A stretch of 64,000 nt of DNA from Alteribacter populi (GTDB lineage Bacteria; Bacillota; Bacilli; Bacillales; Salisediminibacteriaceae): assembly GCF_002352765.1 (NCBI RefSeq), contig NZ_KZ293963.1, positions 4,118,559-4,182,558 of the forward strand, given 5' to 3'. Below are positions 34,335 to 41,780 of the stretch, piece by piece; the first letter of the stretch is position 1, and every line of letters starts with the position of its first letter. Position numbers and translations under genes: made by a program. The notes beneath the pieces are model-generated. The model saw only the letters and a program-made list of their open reading frames with translations, was not told the DNA's origin and searched no databases.

Positions 34335-35420
34335 ATGTGGATGAATGATGTGATTGTATGGATTGTAGTGTTTTTTGCCATTGTAGGTGCTCTGGATCGG
34401 ATAGCTGGAAACCGATTTGGGTATGGGGAGTCATTTGAGAGAGGGTTTATGGCTATGGGGCCGGTGGCATTAGCAATGATTGGAGTTATTTCTTTTTCAC
34501 CAGTGTTAGCTGATTTACTTAGGCCATTTATCACTCCGTTGTTTCAGGCAATGGGAGCGGATCCTGCTGTTTTTGCGGGAATGCTGTTTGCCATTGACAT
34601 GGGCGGTTATCCGTTGTCAGTTGACTTAGCTGAATCGACGGAGGTCGGTTTATTTTCAGGAATTATTCTGGCAACAATGGTCGGGCCTGTCTTTGTATTT
34701 ACAATACCAGTAGCCTTGGGGATTATCGATAAAGCAGACCACCCGCTGTTTGCAAAAGGGATTTTAATTGGACTCATTCCTGTTCCAATTGGTGCTTATA
34801 TTGCCGGACTAGTTGCTGGATTTTCTCCAACTCTATTAATAGTGAATCTTATTCCAGTGGTATTATTTTCTCTTATTATTGCAATTGGTCTTCTAGTATG
34901 GCCAGGTCATTTCATCAAAGGATTTATTGGGTTTGGTAAGGTTATCATAGCATTTCTAACGCTGACAGGAGCAGTAGTCATCTTTGAAACATTAACTGGA
35001 TCGGTTCTCGTACCAGGTACTGCCCCGTTTGTTGATGCTATCGAAATTGTCGGTCTCATCGCGATCACGCTGGCGGGTGCGTTCCCACTCGTTCATTTTT
35101 TGCGAACAGCGTTCCAGCGAGTCATCGAACCTGCTGCAATACGTCTTGGGATTAAACAAGTGTCGATTGTTGGCCTTCTTTCTTCATTAGCACATAGTAT
35201 TCCAATGTTTCAAGTGCTCAACGAGATGGACGAGCGAGGAAAAGTGATTAATGTAGCTTTTGCTGTTAGCGGGGCATTCGTATTAGGGGGGCATTTAGGT
35301 TTTACTGCTTCAGTTGAACCAGAGATGATTACAGCGATGATGTCAGGTAAGCTGACCGCTGGCATTCTTGCTTGTGCTATTGCCTTTTTTACGGTGAAAA
35401 CAATTAAATATAGAGGATAA
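34335..35420 (+). CDS. eutH: EutH-family ethanolamine permease, without other eut genes
   Basis: The 361-residue protein has ten or more membrane segments and EutH blocks such as F-A-I-D-M-G-G-Y-P-L-S, G-I-I-L-A-T-M-V-G-P-V-F-V-F-T-I-P-V-A-L-G and N-E-M-D-E-R-G-K-V-I-N-V-A-F-A-V-S-G near the end. EutH carries ethanolamine across the membrane in organisms that use it as carbon or nitrogen source; at high pH ethanolamine enters poorly by diffusion of its protonated form, so a carrier is useful. No ethanolamine ammonia-lyase or microcompartment genes are present here. ATG 34335 follows GAGGCG. It is followed by a terminator and then the quaternary-amine importer. Confidence 0.88.
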   Translation: MWMNDVIVWIVVFFAIVGALDRIAGNRFGYGESFERGFMAMGPVALAMIGVISFSPVLADLLRPFITPLFQAMGADPAVFAGMLFAIDMGGYPLSVDLAESTEVGLFSGIILATMVGPVFVFTIPVALGIIDKADHPLFAKGILIGLIPVPIGAYIAGLVAGFSPTLLIVNLIPVVLFSLIIAIGLLVWPGHFIKGFIGFGKVIIAFLTLTGAVVIFETLTGSVLVPGTAPFVDAIEIVGLIAITLAGAFPLVHFLRTAFQRVIEPAAIRLGIKQVSIVGLLSSLAHSIPMFQVLNEMDERGKVINVAFAVSGAFVLGGHLGFTASVEPEMITAMMSGKLTAGILACAIAFFTVKTIKYRG

Positions 35421-35540
35421 ACGGCATCCTTCTTGAAACTAAAGTAAGGTAAAGCAGTAATATAGGATTATTGTAATTTGAAAGATGTAAAAATTTTATG
35501 GATTACTAGATTTTATTTTTCGATGTTCATCTAATTAGCA

Positions 35541-35572
35541 GCCTAAATCATATCGTGATTTAGGTTTTTTTC
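35541..35572 (+). terminator. Terminator of eutH
   Basis: CCTAAATCA (35542-35550) pairs with TGATTTAGG (35556-35564) across TATCG, followed by seven T. It is 120 bp past the stop codon. Confidence 0.8.
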
Positions 35573-35690
35573 TGATCCATGTGATATTAACAATTATTGT
35601 AACGGGCAGGTTAGTACAAGGAGAAATGAGATTTATAACATCTAAATTATTCAAATCAAGTTCTTTTCTTAGTCTTTTTATATGATTATT

Positions 35691-35744
35691 TTCGTGCGGG
35701 GACTGTCCCCCGACAATTTGTTCGGGGGACAGTCCCCGCACGAA
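35691..35744. repeat. Doubled family D element forming a 26-bp-arm palindrome
   Basis: Left arm TTCGTGCGGGGACTGTCCCC (35691-35710) continuing CGACAA, right arm TTGTTCGGGGGACAG continuing TCCCCGCACGAA (to 35744). The arms are complementary apart from one extra T, and each arm itself holds a GGGGACTGTCCCC palindrome. So two family D units face each other head to head. Confidence 0.85.
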
Positions 35745-35757
35745 TTTGTGACAATTA

Positions 35758-35776
35758 TTTTGACGATTCGTCAAAA
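35758..35776. promoter_or_regulatory. Perfect 19-bp dyad 105 bp upstream of the sigma-54 promoter, candidate enhancer site
   Basis: TTTTGACGA-T-TCGTCAAAA is a perfect 9-bp inverted repeat centred at 35767, 117 bp upstream of the -24 GG. Sigma-54 activators of the NtrC type bind such dyads 80-200 bp upstream and loop to the polymerase. A run of seven T follows, so a weak intrinsic terminator is the alternative reading. Confidence 0.5.
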
Positions 35777-35880
35777 TTTTTTTACGTTTTCTGGCTTACT
35801 AATTTTTATGAAGGACGAATAGGGTGAGGGGACCTGTTATTCATCCTTGGTGTAGAAGCTTTTTGTAGTTGGTTTGAAAC

Positions 35881-35897
35881 TTGGCACGCAGCTTGCA
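35881..35897 (+). promoter_or_regulatory. Sigma-54 (SigL) promoter of the quaternary-amine importer operon
   Basis: TTGGCACGCAGCTTGCA matches the consensus YTGGCACG-N4-TTGCW: GG at 35883-35884, exactly 10 bp, then GC at 35895-35896. No sigma-A hexamers of similar quality lie near. The start site would be about 35908, 50 bp before GTG 35958. The gene for an NtrC-type activator lies in the same locus (41781-43169). Confidence 0.85.
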
Positions 35898-35957
35898 TTA
35901 ATACTACTTGGGTGCAAGACGCGAAATCGTTTTATTACATACAGGAGGTGCTAGATT

Positions 35958-36608
35958 GTGGGAGCTTGGCAATATTTTACGAATAATATGGATTATATTT
36001 TAGAGCTGTCCGTGCAGCATATTCAGCTTGTAGGATTGGCCGTAATTATTGCAATTTTAATTGGTGTACCTATAGGTATATATTTGACGACGAATGATGA
36101 TTTGGCTGAAGCTGTTTTACAAGTTGCAGCAATTATCATGACAATTCCGAGTATTGCTTTGTTTGGAATTATGATTCCAATTTTATCAATTATCGGTCAT
36201 GGGATTGGTTTTTTACCTGCGCTCATTGCTCTGATTCTATACTCACAATTACCGATCATTCGAAACACGTATGTAGCAATTAATAATGTAGACCCAAACA
36301 TGCGTGATGCAGCAAAAGGGATTGGCATGACGCCGTGGCAGCGATTAAGGAAGGTGGAAATTCCAATTGCGATGCCTGTGATTATGGCAGGTGTAAGAAT
36401 GGCTGTCGTTCTTAGCATCGGAATTGGTGCAATTGCGGCCTTTATAGGTGCAGGTGGATTAGGTGTCCTCATCGACCAGGGAATTTCAAGAACAAACCGG
36501 GATATGGTTCTCGTAGGTGCGGTTGCTGTTTCTGTTTTATCTATCATCATTGATACGTTACTCGGATTATTGCAACGTTGGTTAACACCAAAAGGAATTT
36601 CGTCTTAA
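35958..36608 (+). CDS. Glycine betaine/choline-type ABC transporter permease (OpuCB-like)
   Basis: The 216-residue protein has five to six membrane segments and the permease-ATPase coupling loop D-A-A-K-G-I-G-M-T-P-W-Q-R-L-R-K-V-E-I-P, with the closing motif I-G-A-G-G-L-G-V-L-I-D-Q-G, all typical of OpuBB/OpuCB-type permeases for quaternary ammonium compounds. GTG 35958 follows AGGAGGTG (35943-35950). First gene of a four-gene operon (permease, ATPase, permease, binding protein) driven by the sigma-54 promoter at 35881. The substrate is a betaine, choline, carnitine or a similar amine. Confidence 0.93.
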   Translation: MGAWQYFTNNMDYILELSVQHIQLVGLAVIIAILIGVPIGIYLTTNDDLAEAVLQVAAIIMTIPSIALFGIMIPILSIIGHGIGFLPALIALILYSQLPIIRNTYVAINNVDPNMRDAAKGIGMTPWQRLRKVEIPIAMPVIMAGVRMAVVLSIGIGAIAAFIGAGGLGVLIDQGISRTNRDMVLVGAVAVSVLSIIIDTLLGLLQRWLTPKGISS

Positions 36609-36625
36609 CTTGAGGAGGGACTTTT

Positions 36626-37591
36626 ATGATAGAGTTTTCAAATGTAACGAAAGTGTACGAAGGTGATGTGAAAGCGGTAGATGATGTTAGCTTTGCAGTT
36701 CCGGAAGGTAACATCGCGGTATTTCTTGGACCTTCCGGCTGTGGAAAAACGACATTGCTTAGAATGGTAAACCGATTGGTTCCATTAACAGACGGGATGA
36801 TTTCGATAAATGGTGAAGATACAGGCTCTTTGAATGAAATTCAACTCCGTAGAAAAATCGGCTACGTGATCCAGAGCAACGGACTTTTCCCAAATATGAA
36901 TATTGAACAAAACGTCCTTGTTGTACCGAACTTGCTAGGCTGGGACCGAAAAAAACAGCGGGAACGCTTCAACTATTTAATGGACCTTGTTGGACTAAAT
37001 CCGGACGAATATCGTAATCGGTATCCAAACGAGCTATCAGGAGGTCAACAGCAACGAGTCGGTATTATTCGTGCGATGGCAGCGGATCCGCCAGTTATGC
37101 TGATGGACGAGCCATTTGGAGCACTCGATCCGATCATTAGAAATCGCATCCAAAATGAGTTTTTACAAATACAAAAAGAAGTACAAAAGACAATCCTTTT
37201 TGTTTCTCACGATATTGATGAAGCGATCAAAATGGGGGATCAGATTGCGATCTTTAAAGATGGAAATCTCATGCAATATAATACGCCATCTAAACTTCTC
37301 GCCAATCCGAAAAACAACTTCGTAAGGGAATTTGTAGGTACAGACCGGGCGATTAAAAGCTTGAGTCTTTACAACATCTCGGATTTATTAGAAGAAAAAC
37401 AATTGAAGCCTATGAATGTGGAATCCCGTCTGCGGGTGAAAGCGAATATGAACTTACGTGAAACGATCGCAATCTTGTTTACGGAAAAAGAAGATGAACT
37501 TCTTGTTGTAAACGATGCGGATGAACCGATTGGTTTACTTTCGATTGATGAGATTCAAGAATATTTACAACAGTCGATTGAATGTGTGTAA
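36626..37591 (+). CDS. Glycine betaine/choline-type ABC transporter ATPase (OpuCA-like) with a shortened CBS region
   Basis: The 321-residue protein has Walker A G-P-S-G-C-G-K-T-T, Q-loop VIQSNGLFPN, signature L-S-G-G-Q-Q-Q-R, Walker B V-M-L-M-D-E-P and the H-loop in VSHDIDEA: an OpuCA/ProV-type ATPase. OpuCA of B. subtilis has about 380 residues and a tandem CBS pair at the C-terminus; here only about 70 residues follow the ATPase, enough for one CBS-like motif (LRVKANMNLRETIAIL ... ELLVVNDADEPIGLLSIDEI). CBS pairs of OpuCA bind c-di-AMP and regulate uptake, so that control may be missing. ATG 36626 follows GAGGAGGG, 17 bp after the first permease stop. Confidence 0.93.
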   Translation: MIEFSNVTKVYEGDVKAVDDVSFAVPEGNIAVFLGPSGCGKTTLLRMVNRLVPLTDGMISINGEDTGSLNEIQLRRKIGYVIQSNGLFPNMNIEQNVLVVPNLLGWDRKKQRERFNYLMDLVGLNPDEYRNRYPNELSGGQQQRVGIIRAMAADPPVMLMDEPFGALDPIIRNRIQNEFLQIQKEVQKTILFVSHDIDEAIKMGDQIAIFKDGNLMQYNTPSKLLANPKNNFVREFVGTDRAIKSLSLYNISDLLEEKQLKPMNVESRLRVKANMNLRETIAILFTEKEDELLVVNDADEPIGLLSIDEIQEYLQQSIECV

Positions 37592-37605
37592 AGGGGAGTG
37601 AGAAG

Positions 37606-38343
37606 ATGAATGCAAACAAGATAATCGCTTTCGCTTTTAAAGGTATTTTTTGGCTACTGATTGCTTACTTTTTTTTCTGGGCCATCTCGAACGGATACTT
37701 CGGGTTCATCTTTGATCAAACCGAAGAATTTCTATCTTTATTGAGACAACACTTACTTCTTGTTGGCCTTTCGTCTTTGCTGGCCCTACTTATTGCTATT
37801 CCGGTCGGGGTCTTTGTGACCCGCCCGCAGTTTAAAAAGACAGAGTGGTTTTTTATGAATGCGGCGAACTTAGGACAAACCCTCCCGACGATTGCCATTC
37901 TCGCACTAATAATGTCTTACCTCGGAATTGGCTACCAGTCTGCTGTGTTTGCTTTAACGGTATTTTCAATTTTGCCGATTCTGAGAAACACAGTGGCTGG
38001 CATTAACTCCGTTGATGCAGAAGTCATTGATTCAGCAACAGGGATGGGGCTTACTCCATTTCAAATTCTTTATAAAGTAGAGTTACCGAATGCCAGTTAC
38101 CCGATTATTGCTGGAATCCGCACTGCAATTGTTATGAACGTTGGCGCGGCAGCCCTAGCTTATCTTGTCGGAGGCGGTGGGTTAGGTGATTTAATTTTCA
38201 CGGGAATCGTCCTTCGAAGTAATGAGTATTTGTTGTCCGGTGCTGTACCGGTCACGCTTCTTGCGATTTTAATTGATCAGCTTTTAAGACTTATGGAACG
38301 CGTCATTGTACCACGAAGCTTAAGGCCAGGTTCGGGATCTTAA
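37606..38343 (+). CDS. Glycine betaine/choline-type ABC transporter permease (OpuCD-like)
   Basis: The 245-residue protein has six membrane segments. The coupling loop reads S-A-T-G-M-G-L-T-P-F-Q-I-L-Y-K-V-E-L-P, and the end motif V-G-G-G-G-L-G-D-L-I-F-T-G-I matches OpuCD/OpuBD. It pairs with the permease at 35958. ATG 37606 is preferred over ATG 37582 because AAGGGGAGTGAGAAG lies directly in front of it and the longer version overlaps the ATPase gene. Between this gene and the binding protein (38344-38494) lies a possible relic of a family B repeat (AACGTTTTTAATAACAGACC at 38430). Confidence 0.92.
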   Translation: MNANKIIAFAFKGIFWLLIAYFFFWAISNGYFGFIFDQTEEFLSLLRQHLLLVGLSSLLALLIAIPVGVFVTRPQFKKTEWFFMNAANLGQTLPTIAILALIMSYLGIGYQSAVFALTVFSILPILRNTVAGINSVDAEVIDSATGMGLTPFQILYKVELPNASYPIIAGIRTAIVMNVGAAALAYLVGGGGLGDLIFTGIVLRSNEYLLSGAVPVTLLAILIDQLLRLMERVIVPRSLRPGSGS

Positions 38344-38494
38344 TGTAATGATCTTTTATAAAGGCTGTATTCGTAGTCGAATCCTTGCATAGCGTGACGT
38401 TCTTTCAAAAAACTCAACATATTATGTATAACGTTTTTAATAACAGACCAAATGAAAAACAAACATTATTAAATAAAAGATGGGGGAATTTACA

Positions 38495-39418
38495 ATGAAA
38501 AAAATGATGACAGCACTTTCAGCAACAGCTTTACTTGCGTTAGCGGCGTGTGGAAATGGTGAAAGTGAAGCCGGCAGCGATTCAAAAGGAGACATCGTTG
38601 TTGGGGGGAAGAATTTTACTGAACAGTATGTTTTAGCGAAAATTACGTCGATATACCTTCAGGAGAATGGCTACAATGTGGAAGAAGCAGTGAACATGGG
38701 AAGTGAGGTTGTTCGTGAAGCACTTGAAAATGAACAAGTTGATTTATATTGGGAATACACTGGAACTGCTCTTGTAAACTATTTAGGTCAAGAACCCCTA
38801 TCTGAAGATGAAGAGGCGTATGAAGTTGTTAAAGACATGGATCTTGAGGAAAACCAGATTGTATGGCTAGATATGGCTGATGTTAATAACACCTATACAT
38901 TAATGATGCGTCAAGAAGATTCTGATAAAATGGGTATTCACAGCATGACGGACCTTGCTAGTTTTATAAATGAAAATCCTGATGAGTTAACCTTCGCGTC
39001 AGATGCTGAGTTCGCTACTCGAAGCGACGGTTTGCCAGGTGCTGAAGAGCATTACGGTTTTGAGTTTGGATCAAATAACGTAAACCGAATGGATGCAGGC
39101 CTTACATATCAAGCGCTCCGTGACGGCGATGTAGCTGTTTCTATGGGATTCGCAACGGACAGTCGAATTAAAGGCTTTGACCTTCTTAACTTAGAAGATG
39201 ACGAAGACTTTTTCCCAGCATATAATGGTGCCGTTACGGTTCGGGAAGAAATTCTTGAAGAGCACCCTGAATTAGAAGAATTGCTTCAACCTCTAGCTAA
39301 AAGTATTGACACCGAGACAATGACCGAAATGAACTATCAAGTGGATATCGAACAACGTAACGAGTCGGAAGTAGCTCGCGAATGGTTAGTAGAGAATGGC
39401 TTGATTAATAAAGAATAA
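38495..39418 (+). CDS. Quaternary-amine ABC transporter substrate-binding lipoprotein (OpuCC/OsmF-like)
   Basis: The 307-residue protein has a lipoprotein signal with lipobox A-A-C (L-A-L-A-A-C, residue 22) and an OpuAC-superfamily fold: I-V-V-G-G-K-N-F-T-E-Q-Y-V-L near residue 36, Y-W-E-Y-T-G-T-A-L near residue 88 and FATDSRIKGFDL near residue 215. It captures the ligand outside and delivers it to the two permeases. The aromatic cage residues that would tell betaine from choline cannot be assigned by eye. ATG 38495 fits GGGGG at 38482-38486 better than the ATG at 38480, which overlaps that site. A terminator separates it from the kinase gene. Confidence 0.93.
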   Translation: MKKMMTALSATALLALAACGNGESEAGSDSKGDIVVGGKNFTEQYVLAKITSIYLQENGYNVEEAVNMGSEVVREALENEQVDLYWEYTGTALVNYLGQEPLSEDEEAYEVVKDMDLEENQIVWLDMADVNNTYTLMMRQEDSDKMGIHSMTDLASFINENPDELTFASDAEFATRSDGLPGAEEHYGFEFGSNNVNRMDAGLTYQALRDGDVAVSMGFATDSRIKGFDLLNLEDDEDFFPAYNGAVTVREEILEEHPELEELLQPLAKSIDTETMTEMNYQVDIEQRNESEVAREWLVENGLINKE

Positions 39419-39423
39419 CTAGA

Positions 39424-39460
39424 AAAAATCTGTGCAGAGTTCATGCTGCGCAGGTTTTTC
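39424..39460 (+). terminator. Terminator of the importer operon
   Basis: AAAAATCTGTGCAG (39424-39437) and CTGCGCAGGTTTTT (39445-39458) pair with two mismatches or wobbles and end in T bases. The two-component genes therefore need their own promoter or read-through. Confidence 0.8.
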
Positions 39461-39642
39461 ATTTAAAGGGAAGAATTTAAGAGGGAAGGTTTGGCGCTGT
39501 TTCTTAAGTTCCGGAAGTGAGATAAATGATGAGTTAACGTACGACTCTATCATTTTCTAACCTATCCAAATGTGGTACGCCCCCTTATTATTGCTTGTTT
39601 CGTGTTAAAATGACAAAAGACGACGAAATGGAGTTGTAAACG

Positions 39643-41766
39643 ATGAAATGGCAATTGCCCCGGGGGCTAACGAAGAGATTTATTTTTTTAGGGTTATGGA
39701 TCTTTTTATTGCCGATGACGCTGATTTTCACATTGGCAATTTTTTTGTCACAACAAACACTTGAATCTCAATCAGACAGGCAAACGTTTGAAGCGGCTAA
39801 GTCATTATCTAACCAAACACGACAAGTATTTAATCATCAGATAGACGTGCTTGAAACGTTTGTTCTTGATTATCGTAACGATCAAAACCTTCAACGCTTA
39901 AGTGAGCGGGCTGCAGAACATTCTTTACGCGAACCACTATTTTCAGAGCTTGCGTTCTATGATCAAAACGGTGAACCTGATATCACTGACGAGTTAAGAA
40001 CAAACGTGGACGCCATAACAGAAAAAGTTTTCGAGGAATCTGTTTGGCGTCGTTCGAGCTTTGTTAAAAGTAAAACGGTAGAAAACGGCCACGTGTCCGT
40101 CTTTATTTCCGTTCCCGTTCAAGAAGAAGATCATGCCGCCATCCAAGGCGCGCTTATTGGAAAAGTGAATTCATCTTACTTATATCATCTTATTCAATCG
40201 AGTACGATAGGCAGTGAAGGGAGAAATTTATTAGTTACAACGGATGGGGTTGTGTTTACCGATACACTAGGAAATCGTTTCCGAAACGAATACCTTCAAG
40301 ATGAAGCGTTTTTTTCCCTTCTTGATCGTGGAAAAATGGGTTCATGGCGAGGTGACTTCTTAAATGAATCTCAAGTGCTAGGCTACATGCCGGTGGACCG
40401 GCTACCGTTTTATGCCATTACGACACAGCCAAAATCCCAAGCATCCGCTCCAATATCCACATTACAACGTGTATTATCGTCAGGGTGGATGCTCTTATTT
40501 ATTGCAGGAATCATCTTACTTGGCATTAGCGCGAAATGGATTGTGAATCCGGTCCGTAAACTCACGGACCAGGCAATGAACTATGCAGAAGGGGAAAGCT
40601 GGCACTTGAAAGTCCTTGAGGAGAAAGATGAAATTCGCACACTCACCAAAGCAATGCGCTATATGGCAGAAGACCTTCAAGAAAAAGAACGTTTTCTACA
40701 ACGAATCCTTGAGTCCTTTCCTTATGGTGTGATTTCAACAGATTCTGATGGATTAATTACCTCGGTGAACCGGGAAGGAGCCGAACTTTTTAATGAAAAG
40801 CGGCAAAACTTTATTGGAAAGCCGATTGAGGCGATTCCGTCGAAAGGATTGAGCCGACATGTGCGTACGCTTTGCCAAAAACTCAAGCCTTTAAGCAAAA
40901 TAAGTGAAGAATTTTCTTTTATCAATTATGAGCAACAAAAATTGATCATTAAAGTGTCCTCAACGCCATTATTAAATGAAAATCGCGAGATCATTGGAGT
41001 GCTAACAACCTTCTGGAATCATACGGAATACCGAAAACTTGAACAGCACCTGCAACGCTCAGAACACTTAGCTGCCATTGGACAAATGACAGCAGGCCTT
41101 GCTCACGAGGTGAAAAATCCATTAGGCACGATTCAGATGGCTGGTGATGTGATTGAAGCCGAGATCGATGAAATTAGACATAAGTATCAGCTCAACACGC
41201 CAGGGGTCGTCATGATTGGAGAAGCCTCTTCAGATATCCAGGAAGAATCGAAACGTTTAAATGAACTTGTGACTCGTTTTCTAAAAATGAGCCGACCTCA
41301 CAAGGGTGAAGAAACCTCAATTAATATTGGTCAGCTTATCGAAGAAGTCTCTAAACTTGTTTCCCACCAAATGAAACGGGCGGACATTGAATGTATTGTT
41401 CATCAGCAAGAAGAAAATTTGACGGTTGTGGGAGATCGTAATCAACTATTTCAAGCGTTTTTAAATCTCTCGCTTAATGCTCTAGAAGCGATGAAAGAAA
41501 AGGAAAATGGAATGTTGTCAATCACGGTAAGTAGAGTACGAGGTTCGGTGAAAATATCGTTTCATGATAATGGTACAGGCATTCCTTCTGGGAAAATAAA
41601 ACGTATTTTCAACCCATTTTTCTCTACAAAGCAAGAAGGTACAGGCCTCGGTTTAGCAATTACTCATGACCTGATTAATGAACATAAAGGAAGTATTGAA
41701 GTCGAAAGTGAAGTAGGGAAAGGGTCAGAATTTATTGTTCGACTCCCTCTGCAAAAGGTTAGGTGA
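39643..41766 (+). CDS. Membrane sensor histidine kinase, NtrB/ZraS-like, with extracellular sensor domain
   Basis: The 707-residue protein has a first membrane segment (about 13-33), an extracellular domain of about 240 residues (35-277) with the pattern of a double-CACHE sensor, a second membrane segment (about 278-298), HAMP (300-350), PAS (352-470), HisKA with G-L-A-H-E-V-K-N-P (H488) and a HATPase domain with N-L-S-L-N-A-L-E-A, D-N-G-T-G-I-P and G-T-G-L-G-L. Double-CACHE domains bind small ligands such as amino acids, carboxylates and quaternary amines. The gene directly precedes and touches the NtrC-type regulator, so the pair is a two-component system. Its position just after a sigma-54-driven importer suggests that it senses the imported compound (inference). 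ATG 39643 follows GGAG. Confidence 0.94.
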   Translation: MKWQLPRGLTKRFIFLGLWIFLLPMTLIFTLAIFLSQQTLESQSDRQTFEAAKSLSNQTRQVFNHQIDVLETFVLDYRNDQNLQRLSERAAEHSLREPLFSELAFYDQNGEPDITDELRTNVDAITEKVFEESVWRRSSFVKSKTVENGHVSVFISVPVQEEDHAAIQGALIGKVNSSYLYHLIQSSTIGSEGRNLLVTTDGVVFTDTLGNRFRNEYLQDEAFFSLLDRGKMGSWRGDFLNESQVLGYMPVDRLPFYAITTQPKSQASAPISTLQRVLSSGWMLLFIAGIILLGISAKWIVNPVRKLTDQAMNYAEGESWHLKVLEEKDEIRTLTKAMRYMAEDLQEKERFLQRILESFPYGVISTDSDGLITSVNREGAELFNEKRQNFIGKPIEAIPSKGLSRHVRTLCQKLKPLSKISEEFSFINYEQQKLIIKVSSTPLLNENREIIGVLTTFWNHTEYRKLEQHLQRSEHLAAIGQMTAGLAHEVKNPLGTIQMAGDVIEAEIDEIRHKYQLNTPGVVMIGEASSDIQEESKRLNELVTRFLKMSRPHKGEETSINIGQLIEEVSKLVSHQMKRADIECIVHQQEENLTVVGDRNQLFQAFLNLSLNALEAMKEKENGMLSITVSRVRGSVKISFHDNGTGIPSGKIKRIFNPFFSTKQEGTGLGLAITHDLINEHKGSIEVESEVGKGSEFIVRLPLQKVR

Positions 41767-41780
41767 ATGGGGGATACGAA

